Shown piece after piece: positions 54,101-62,837 of a stretch of 64,000 nucleotides of DNA. The notes under the pieces are model-generated. The model made no database searches. It was given only the letters and a program-made list of their open reading frames with translations, and was not told the DNA's origin. The stretch spans positions 293,528 to 357,527 of the forward strand of contig CAWUHX010000287.1 of assembly GCA_963922205.1 (NCBI GenBank), written 5' to 3'. The DNA comes from Romanomermis culicivorax (lineage: Eukaryota > Nematoda > Enoplea > Mermithida > Mermithidae). How positions within the stretch are numbered: position 1 is the stretch's first letter; the number at the start of each line of letters is the position of its first letter. The position numbers and the translations under genes were made by a program.

Positions 54101-57100
54101 AAAATAATGAGTTTTTGATCGCTAAATTAAAAAGTCAGATTTTGATCAAGTAATTAAAAATTCAGTTCTTGACTAGCAGATCAAAATCACTTAATGATTG
54201 ATTAAAATAACTTTTTGATTGGCAGATAGAAAAAATCAGTTTTTGATCCCGTGATAAAAATCAATTTTTGATTGACAGATCAAAAAAATCAGTTTTTGAT
54301 CACTCAATTAAGTCAGTTTTGGATCATTGAATCAAAAAGTCAGTTTTTGATCACGAGATTAAAATCACTTTTTGATTGATAGATCGAAAAAAATAGATTT
54401 TGATCACTCAATTAAAGAGCCAGATTTTGATCAATGGATTAAAAATTCAGTTCTTGACTGGCAGATCGAAATCACTTCTTGATTGATCACTCAATTAGAA
54501 AGTCATTTTTTGACCACGTGATCAAAATCATTTTTGACTGACACATGAAAAAATCAAATTTTGATCACTCAATTGAAAAGTCAGTCTTTAATCGCTAGAT
54601 TAAAAATTTAATTGTTGACTACTAGATCAAAATCACTTTTTGATTGACAAATAAAAAAAATAATCAGTTTTTGATCACTGAATTGAAAAGTCAGTTTTTA
54701 ATCACTGGATTAAATACTCAGCTCGTGATCAAAATCGTTTTTTGATTGATAGATGAAAAAATTAGTTTTTAATCACTGGATTAAATACTCAGCTCTTGAT
54801 CACGTGATCAAAATCGTTTTTTGATTGATAGATGAAAAAATTAGTTTTTAATCACTGGATTAAATACTCAGCTCTTGATCACGTGATCAAAATCGTTTTT
54901 TGATTGATAGATGAAAAAATTAGTTTTTAATTGCTAAATTAAAAAGTCAATGTTTGATAATTGGTTTGAGAATTCAGTTCTTGACCAGCGGATCGAAATC
55001 ATTTTTTGATCGATAGATCAAAAAACTCAAATTTTGATCACGTGATTAAAATCATTTTTTGATTGACAGATAAAAAAACTCAGTTTTTGATGACTCAATT
55101 AAAAAGTCATTTTTTGATGAGCAGAAAAAACTAGTGTTTGATTCACATATCAAAAAAATCGGTTTTTGATCACTGAATTAACAATTCAACTGTTGATCAC
55201 AAGAACAAAATCCATTCTTGATTGACAGATAAGAAAATCAGTTTTTGATCACTCTATTGAAAAGTCGACAAACAGATCAAAAATCACTCTCTGATCACTA
55301 TAGATCATTTGATATGTGTTTTTGATCAAGTTATTTTGCGTGAAATATGAAAATGAGGTATCGATCGATAGATCCTTTTGATTTATATCAAAATTTGAAA
55401 ATTTTATCAATTGATCATTAATTTTGATCAAGTCATTATTGATAAAGATTTGATATGATCAGATTGAAAAGAGGAAGCAATCGATAGATTTCTTTGATTT
55501 ATATCAAAATTTGAAAATTTCATCATTTGATCACTAATTTTGATCAAGTTATCATCAATGAAAATTTGATTTGATCAAATTGAAAATATGCAAATGAGGT
55601 ATCGATCGATAGATTTTTTGATTTGTATCAAAATTTGAAGCTTTCATCATTGGATCATTGATTTTGATCAAGTTATTATCAAAAAAATTTGATTTGATCA
55701 AATTGAAAATATGCAAATCAGGTGTCGATCGATACTAGATTTTTTTAATTTGTATCAAAAATTGTAATTTTCATCGTTTTATTTTCACTTTTGATCAATT
55801 TATAGTCAACAATTCGACTCGATATCAGTGTGGAAAAGTTGCCAAAAAGGATATTCTATTTTCTTACTGTAAAATTTTTGGTCGCAAAATTCAATACTTG
55901 CTTTTCACTTTGAAAAAAAACACATTTTTCGACAAAATTGACATTTTTTGCGCTTACTTTGGCCGGTCCGGCGCTCGGCGCCGCCGCTGCGAAAGACATC
56001 ATCGGGGCGTCCGGAATATTAAATCTTTTCTTAAAAAAAAAATAATCAGTTATCGGGTATCCGGACCCGGGAGAAGACCCGAAATTTTTGAAATTTTGAA
56101 TTCGGAGCCAAACCCGAAATTCTTATAATTTTGGATCCGGACTCGGACCCGATATTCCCAAAATTCTGGACTCGGACCCGAACAGGATATTCTTGAAATT
56201 CCGGTCCACGTCTCGAACCCGATGTTCTCAAAATTTTGGACCCGGACTCGATATTCTCAAAATTTTGAACCCGAACCCGATATTCTCAAAATTTTGGACC
56301 CGAACCTGATATTCTCAAAATTTTGGACACGGACTCCAACGCCATATTCTCGAAATTTCGGATCTGGATCCGACATTCTTAAAATTCCGGGTCAGAGCCG
56401 AATCCGATATTCTTTGAAATTTTGGACTTGGACTCGAAGCCGATATTCTTAAAATTCTGGACACGGATCCCAACCAGACATTCTTAAAATTTTGGACTCG
56501 GAGCCGAAACCAATATTCTTAAAATTTTGGATACGGACCCGAAATTCTTATAATTCCGGACCCGGACCCGATATTCTTGAAATTTCGCACACGGATCCCA
56601 TCCAAGCAGATATTCATAAAATTTTGCATTTGGACCCGAACCCGATATCCTTAAAATTTTGGATCCGGACACGAAATTCTTGAAATTTTGGACAAGGATC
56701 CCACCCGAGCAAGCAGATATTCCCAAAGTTTCGGATCCGGACCCGAACCCGATATCCTTAATATTCCGGATCCGGAGCCGAACCCTGTTTGCTTGAAATT
56801 TCGGAAACGGATCCAGACCCGAAATTCTAAAAAATTCCGGATTCGGAGCCGAACCGGTTGTGGTTGAAATTTTGGATACAGATCCCAACGAAATATTCTC
56901 AAAATTTGGGACTTGGAGCCGAACCCGATATCCTTGAAATTCTCCGGAGCCGAACCCGATATTCTAGAAATTTTGGACATGTATCCGGACCGGAAATTCT
57001 TAAAATTCCGGATCCGGAGCCGAACCTGATATTGTTGAAATTTTGGACACGGATCACGAACCCGAAATTCTTAAAATTTTGGATCTGTACACGAACCCGA

Positions 57101-58195
57101 TATCCTTAAAATTTTGTATCCCAAGCCGAAATTCTTAAAATTCCGGATCCAAAGCCGAACCCGATATTCTTGAAATTTCGGACACGGAGCCGAACCCGAT
57201 ATTCTTAAAATTTTGGATCCGAACCCGAAATTCTTACAATTCCGTACCCGGACCCGATATTCTTGAAATTTCGCACACGGATCCCACCCAAGCAGATATT
57301 GTTAAAATTTCGCATCTGGACCCGAATCCGATATCCTTCAAATTTTGGATCCGGACACGAAATTCTTGAAATTGGACACGGATCCCACCCAAGCAGATAT
57401 TCCCAAAGTTTCGGATCCGGACCCGAACCCGATATCCTTAATATTCCGGATCCGGAGCCGAAACCTATTTGCTTGAAATTTCGGAAACAGATCCGGACCC
57501 GAAATTCTTAAAAATTCCGGATTCGGAGCCGAACCCGTTATAGTTGAAATTTTGGATACGGATTCCAACGAGATATTCTCAAAATTTGGGACTTGGAGCC
57601 GAACCCAATACCCTTAAAATTCTCCGGAGCCGAACCCGATATCCTTAAAATTTTGTATCCCAAGCCGAAAGTCTTAAAATTCCGGATCCAAAGCCGAACC
57701 CGATATTCTTGAAATTTCGGACACGGATCCGAACCCGATATTCTTGAAATTTTGGATCCTGAGCCGAACCCGATACCCTTGCAATTTTGGACACGGATCC
57801 CAACCCGATATCCTTAAAATTTTGGATCCGGACCCGAACCCCCGATATTGTCAAAATTTTGAAGTTTGACTCGAACCGGATATTCTTGAAATTTCGGTGC
57901 CGGTCCCGAACCCGATATTTTCAAAAAATCATTTATATACTTTCAACGCTTTATTCAAATCCGAAACTTCTAATAAGGTTAATTGGGAAATTTCGTCCAA
58001 AATTTGCGTAATTTTGGGCGATAAACGTTGTCGATCTTGTTGATCGGCCGGCGGCAATTCTAACGGTTCGGCGTCCGGGGCGGCGACGGCCGCCAAAACG
58101 TTAGCGTTTCGTCGATTGGACGTCATATTATTAGTACGCTGACGATTAATCAATCGGACGAAATTCAACAAATTTATTTTTTGTATTTTGGACAT
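51043..58195 (-). CDS. Mitochondrial ribosomal protein L7/L12, whole gene (4 exons)
   Basis: Exons 58195-57941, 56029-55958, 52961-52821 and 51159-51043 total 585 nt, 194 residues plus stop, all joined in phase 0. The N-terminal 35 residues are rich in Arg, Lys and Asn with no acid, as in a mitochondrial targeting peptide. Then LSPKITQILDEISQLTLLEV (N-terminal dimerisation domain), an Ala/Pro hinge, and the C-terminal domain (KLLKFADGKKIDLIKEVK, LVQAKKFVESLPQTVK, EAEKLKQKLESLGGECEIA). In bacterial and mitochondrial ribosomes this protein forms the stalk that recruits translation GTPases. Size is close to human MRPL12 (198). Confidence 0.94.
51160..52820 (-). repeat. MRPL12 intron 3: T-rich on + strand
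   Basis: About 1.66 kb of T with some C and G (TTTTCTTTTGTTTTA words), A-rich in the transcript. Phe-rich + strand frames of up to 259 codons follow from composition. No fixed period seen. Confidence 0.85.
52821..52961 (-). CDS. MRPL12 exon 3: first half of C-terminal domain
   Basis: Acceptor TTTTTTCATAG, donor GTAAAAAA; 47 codons. It encodes VEDDDEGGQTVVAKTSYAVK then LLKFADGKKIDLIKEVKNIT and TGMNLVQ, the L7/L12 pattern of a beta strand followed by K-x-x-x-I-K-x-V-x-x-x-T-G-x-x-L. Confidence 0.94.
52962..55957 (-). repeat. MRPL12 intron 2: TTTTTGATCA arrays
   Basis: From about 53200 to 55270 the sequence is an irregular array of CAGTTTTTGATCACT, AAAATCACTTTTTGATTGAC and AGATCAAAAAA, with occasional TCACGTGATC. 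From 55290 to 55760 it changes to units of about 110 bp with GAGGTATCGATCGATAGATT, ATATGCAAATGAGG and TTTTGATCAAGTTATTATC. Confidence 0.88.
55958..56029 (-). CDS. MRPL12 exon 2: hinge
   Basis: Acceptor TTTTTTTTAAG, donor GTAAGC; 24 codons, phase 0. It encodes KRFNIPDAPMMSFAAAAPSA then GPAK, the Ala/Pro-rich flexible hinge after LNKALK. The alternative acceptor five bases on would put a stop in frame. Confidence 0.9.
56030..57940 (-). repeat. MRPL12 intron 1: CCGGACCCGAACCCGATATT array
   Basis: Units of about 37 bp from about 56050 to 57915: TTGGATCCGGACCCGAACCC followed by GATATTCTTAAAATT. It is related to the ORP intron 1 array, but in the opposite orientation. A block recurs with small changes (56580-56900 and 57270-57600). 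Confidence 0.92.
57941..58195 (-). CDS. MRPL12 exon 1: targeting peptide and N-terminal domain
   Basis: ATG at 58195-58193, 85 codons, donor GTATATAAA. It has a basic, Asn-rich presequence (MSKIQKINLLNFVRLINRQR), an Ala/Pro-rich acidic linker, then LSPKITQILDEISQLTLLEV and SDLNKALK. The last part matches L7/L12 helices (I-x-x-L-T-L-L-E-x-x-x-L). The ATG is the first after a good acceptor at 58254. Confidence 0.92.
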
Positions 58196-58265
58196 TTTTC
58201 AATCGATAATTAATTTATTAATTTTTTAATTAATTTTTTTTTTAAATCCGAATCTGAAAAAATTA
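58196..58265 (-). promoter_or_regulatory. Candidate spliced-leader acceptor and 5' UTR of MRPL12
   Basis: On the - strand TTTAATTTTTTCAG ends at 58254, leaving a 58-base AT-rich leader before the ATG. This is the classic nematode acceptor and, as at the ORP gene, has no obvious upstream exon. A 5' UTR intron is the alternative. Confidence 0.45.
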
Positions 58266-59373
58266 AATTTCAATGCGATAATAAAATTTTTGAATAAATC
58301 CGAATTAAAAATGTTTATTAAAAAATGAGTATTTTCTATACAAAAATTTTTTTACACGGAATTTTTCGGAGCAAGAGTGATCATTTTCTACGAAAAAAAA
58401 AGAAAACTTTTTGATCATTATTTTGGAATTATTTAGAAAAAAATGACATTTTCCATCGTGTTTTGTCCAGAAACGATGTTTTTCTACGAAAAAAATCATA
58501 TTTTTCACTGCTTTCCATAGAAAAAACCGTCGTTTTCTAGCGTTTTCCATCAAAAAATGATCACTTTTTCAAAAAAAAAACCAACTTTTTCTCGTTAAAT
58601 TTGATGAATCTACGACTTTAAAGACAAGAGAATAATTGAAAAAATTCAAAAAAACGTTGAAAATGAAGCATTTTTGAACGGGGGAAACCAATCTTTCTGA
58701 ATAAATCTTCGGAAAGTAGCGAAAAGAGTCCAATTTTTTCGCCGCGAAAAACCTGCGATTGCTCCAACAAAATTTCAATGCGATTACAGTAAACCCTTGA
58801 ATTTTTTTCCAGCTGTCCACTAAAATGACAAACTTGCATTCAAACTCAATATTTGACACAAGGAAATATTACTTCGTTCTTTTAAATTTTAGATGTATAC
58901 AATTTTTTCTTGCGATTAAGGAAAAAAATCGTTTTCTAGCGGCAAAATTGTATTTTCGAGCCTTTTTTTACGCTAAAAATGACCAAGTTCTCCAAAAAAT
59001 TGACAGTTTCGAATCGAGAAAAAAAACTGTTTTCCGCAGAAAAATGGACTTTTCGTCCGCTTTTTGCCTGAAGAGCGCCGGAAAAACTGACGCTTTCGAT
59101 TTTTTTACGCAAAAAAATGATCATTTTCTCACAAAAAATTGAGACATTTGAATTTTTTTCCATCAAAACCGAAAAATTCGTTTATTTATACGCAAAAAAC
59201 GATTTTTTTTTCATTTAAAATGCATCGTTTTGTAGCAAAATATCGATATTATTTTCTAACTTTTTAACCACGAAAAATTGATATTTTTGACCGTTTTCCA
59301 CTAAAAAATGATAACTTAATAATTAACTACTTTTAATACGTCAATGTGTTTGAAAAAACTAAAAATAAAGCAA
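58266..59373. repeat. Degenerate intergenic repeat block
   Basis: Contains loose repeats of AAAAATGATCATTTT, TTTTCTAGCG and GAAAAAATTG plus a block with GATTACAGTAAAC and CTAAAATGACAAACTTGC (58782-58835) that recurs at about 60424 and 62349. No supported gene; reading frames are short and not family-like. Confidence 0.5.
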
Positions 59374-59381
59374 CTTTGAGC

Positions 59382-60237
59382 CATACCTGCAAGAGGTCTG
59401 ACCAGTTGGGGGGGGGGGTAAACCCAAAATTTTGGGGGTGGGGGTCCCAACTTTTCCAAAATTTTGGGGAAGGGGGTCGAAAAAACCCCAAAAAAGTCGA
59501 AAAAATTTTGAAAATTTTCCCAAAAAAGCCACTTTTTTTTTCCAATTTTTCCGAGTTTGGGGGGGGGGGGTTGGGTATAGGGTTGACCAGGTTGGAGGTG
59601 GGAGTCCCGAGATTTGAGTATAGTGTTATGGGGCGTTTGACGTGTTTGTAAAGTTCGTGTCATTTTTGGAAAAGATCGGCAAGTTAGGTAAAGCAAGATC
59701 ATGACGAGACCCATGAAGAGGCGTGGCTACGATGTGAAGAAATTGTGAAAATGTTTTTTGGATTGAGACTGTTTGTACTGTAGCCAAACAGTTGTGTCCT
59801 GGCGTGTGTAGAGATTTTGGAAGTTTGAGGCTGCAATTTTGTGTATTAGTAAATTGTGTTTTGAGTGTGTGGTCTAGGATAAGTCAAACTATTTGGAAAA
59901 TAGTTTGAGTAATTGGGTGAAACTCCTAGTCGGGAAAGAAAGTGCAGTCCGAGTTTCAGCATCCGAAAACCTTCAATGACCCGAGCGAAGAACCTTGGAA
60001 AGTTGACATAGCGCTCTCTACGAGCCCGTCAATCTCCTGAATTCGATTATCGTTGCGTTAAATTCGTCTAACACTCCCACTGTTTAATTATTAGTGTTCC
60101 GCACGCTCTTCCACGTTCCGTACGTCTTATTACAAACGCGTGATAAATCGTCTAGCTATTAGCGTCTTATTTTCACCCATACGACAATAGGGTTGGACCA
60201 AGTTGCGGATGGGGGTCCTCCCCCAATTACAGGTATG
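59382..60237 (-). mobile_element. MITE copy 3, long, with nested insertion
   Basis: Starts CATACCTGCAAGAGG and ends AATTACAGGTATG. Its left end matches the reverse complement of the right end of copies 1 and 2, so the orientation is reversed. It is flanked by CTTTGAGC (59374-59381) and CTTTAAGC (60238-60245), 7 of 8 identical. At 856 bp it is 650 bp longer than the others, mostly because of a 563-bp inserted segment. No coding capacity. Confidence 0.82.
59624..60186. mobile_element. Candidate solo LTR nested in MITE copy 3
   Basis: A 563-bp segment beginning TGTTATGGGG and ending CCCATACGACA. The ends are TG...CA and form an imperfect inverted repeat (TGTTATGGG against TGTCGTATGGG). It is flanked by ATAG on both sides (59620-59623 and 60187-60190). 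Composition is balanced, unlike the AT-rich surroundings, and there is no open frame. These features fit a solo LTR of a retrotransposon; a diverged internal part of the host element is the alternative. Confidence 0.5.
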
Positions 60238-60245
60238 CTTTAAGC

Positions 60246-62520
60246 GCAACAAAACGGCTTGCGGAAAATTTTTTCGCATTTTTGGGGGAAAAATACCATC
60301 GTTTTTGGATAAAAAACATTTTGTAGGCAAAGCACCGAAGACAGCCCAAAAACGCGCGATTTTGCAAAAGGCCACGGGTTGATAAAAACGGGGGCGGAAA
60401 AAAAATCCGTCCTACCGGATCGAGTACAGTAAATTTATAGACTCAGCCCGAGATGGCTGACTAAAATGACAAACATGCGTTCAAATTTGAAAATCAACAT
60501 AAAAAAAAAGTCAACAAGGTAGAATGTGTTTCGTTTTTAATCCATGAGTACAAATTTTTTTGAAAAATTGACTTTTTTTCACCATGGTTCTTAAAGGCAA
60601 CATCAAATTTTCGACCTTTTTCTGCCACAAAGGATATAATTTTTTTCCATAAATTGGCGTTTTTTTCTGGTGAGCATGAATATTTTCTCAAAAAAGTAAT
60701 TGACTTTAATTGGATCGCTCCGAAAATGACCGCTTCCGACCGAGAGAATTTACACTTTTCACCATCTTTACTTTTTCCAGAAACGATGGTTTTCTGGAAA
60801 AAAATTCAACATTCCGCGAAAAAATGGACACTTTTAAGCATTTTGCACAAAAAATGATTACTTTTTACACAAAATATACATTTTTTGTATAATTCTGATG
60901 AATTTAACGACTAACAAAAAGCTCGAAAACGCTTCAATATTCAATTTGTACCTATGAGCATTGCATTTTTAAGCGGAAAAACGACTTTTTTCAAATTTTC
61001 GACGGCGGCGAAAATAAAAAACCAATGTTTCTGGATGAAGTGCATATTTTTTTGCAAAATGGCGAAACAGGCCGAAATTTTTTCCGCAAAAACGCGCGCT
61101 TTGGGAAAAGTTCGCCGCTCGAAGAAAAAACTCGCGCCGCCAGGGTAAACACGAAAAATTGACATTTAGGAGCGTTTTCCAAACACAAAATGATCATTTT
61201 TCCACAAAATATAAATTTTTTTCGTTTAATTTCCAATGTGGAACGGGGTCAAATTTTCTTTCCACACGTGGAAAAAATTTTTTTTTCGTCTTAAAATCCC
61301 CGTTTTTTCGCTTAAAATGCTCACAGACGCTTTATCGCACTGGTTTTTAGCTTTTTCAAGCCTTCCGGTGTTTTTATTTAGAGAAGTTAATTGATCAAAA
61401 TTGAAGAAAAAATTGAAATGTTCGACTTTAAAGCCTAATGTACAAGCATTGTTGAACAAATTTTCTAGCAAACTATCCAAAAGCATAATTGATTTGAATT
61501 ACACGAGAAATGGGTGGTCAAGTCTTCTATGATGACAAGTGAGTCTCAGAATTGGGTATATTGACATTCTGGGATGCTGGAAAATCAATTTTCCGAACAT
61601 TCATTTCAAGAATTAGATTCCAATTTTGTGTTCAAAAGTCGTAATTTCTAGAATTTTACTTGAAAAATTTTAAAATCTGTAATTTATTTGTAAACTCTCA
61701 TGAACTTGATCGAAAATATATGAGTACAAAGTATAAATTTCCGAAAGATATTTCCATGAAGCTTTCGAATTGATTTTACGTTAGCAAAGAAATAATCGCA
61801 TCAAAAAGCATAGAGACTTGATCTTTCTCGAAAGGAAAAAATGCGAATCTTCATTAAATATTATAAAATATTGAAGATTACCAATTAAACCATGAAATCA
61901 TACGTTTAAGATGATGAAAACTAATCTACTTAATAAATAATGATGATTATTAAAGTTATAACCCGGAAAATTTTGAGATTTGGACCTCCACCAAAATGCA
62001 TCTTTTCAATATGAAAACCCCAAATTTTTCTTCCACATTTGTGGAAAGACCTCAAAAATTTTTTCCACATTCCAGATTTTTTTCCACATTATAGTGCAAA
62101 TGTGGAGAAAAAAACTGTGGTTTTGCGCTTGGAGAACACTCCGAATCGAAAAAGCTGAAAAAATGAAGCAATTTTAAGCGGAAAAAAAAACGACTTAAAC
62201 AGCACGTTTTTTGCTTTATCGTGGGAAAAATACTCGTTTTCTAGAATGAACCGCAAAATTGAGAAAACAATCTGAAAACTTTTCCGTCAAAAACGCGCAA
62301 TTTGGGAGGAGGAAAACGTCTGCGCTGGAAAAAAATTTATATTCGACTACAGTAAACTCGTAAATTTCCTCCGAGGTGTTGGACTCACTAAATTGACAAA
62401 CGTGGTTTACGTTACGAGAAATTGACATCATCACATGACGCTGCGATTTTTATAGACAAATATATTTGAATTATAGTAAAATTTACAACAAATTTTGTAG
62501 TATCGTTTTAAACGCCAAAA
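60246..62520. repeat. Degenerate intergenic repeat block
   Basis: Similar to 58266-59373, with GTACAGTAAATTT and CTAAAATGACAAACATGCG (60424-60485) and CTACAGTAAACTCG and CTAAATTGACAAACG (62349-62403). Between about 61490 and 61980 the sequence is more unique. A - strand frame at 61486-61340 has fairly natural amino-acid composition but no recognisable family. Confidence 0.45.
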
Positions 62521-62837
62521 TTATTGCATAATGACAAAACGACAAAATCCGGACGATCGATGCTCCCTTATGCGTTTAAAATGGCGTAAAATTTGGACGA
62601 CGCTTTTGAAAAAAATTTTCTGATCTTTAGGCGTCGAAATGAATGATTTTAAATCATTTTCGATTAAAAATCCTTCATTATTCTTTAATTGGGGGCATAA
62701 TTGACGTTTATAGTAATTAAATTTCTCTTTGGAAACGCGGCAATTTTCCACTTTTTTAGATAAAAAATCGTATTTTTCAAGCAAACATTGATTAAATTTG
62801 TCGATTAATCGATTAATTTCCGATAAATTTAAGCGAC
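62521..62837 (-). CDS. SKA1-like kinetochore protein, last exon (partial gene)
   Basis: Acceptor AATTTTTTAG at 62838, then 105 codons and TAA. It encodes GRLNLSEINRLIDKFNQCLL, KYDFLSKKVENCRVSKEKFN, FLIENDLKSF, and ILRHFKRIREHRSSGFCRF near the end. The pattern (GR-[LIV]-x-x-x-x-IN near the start, a KY-x-[IF]-L segment, F-x-x-x-x-D-[LI]-K-x-F, then ILRH-x-[KQ]-R-[IL]-RE-x-R-x-x-G[LF]-x-R) is that of the C-terminal microtubule-binding winged helix of SKA1. In the Ska complex this domain holds kinetochores on dynamic microtubules. Upstream exons lie beyond the right edge. Called from motif pattern only. Confidence 0.72.

Noticed and set aside
58569-59166. Frames of 70-105 codons around 58570-59170 on both strands
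   Set aside because: Overlapping frames in a degenerate repeat block with no splice-site context and no recognisable family.
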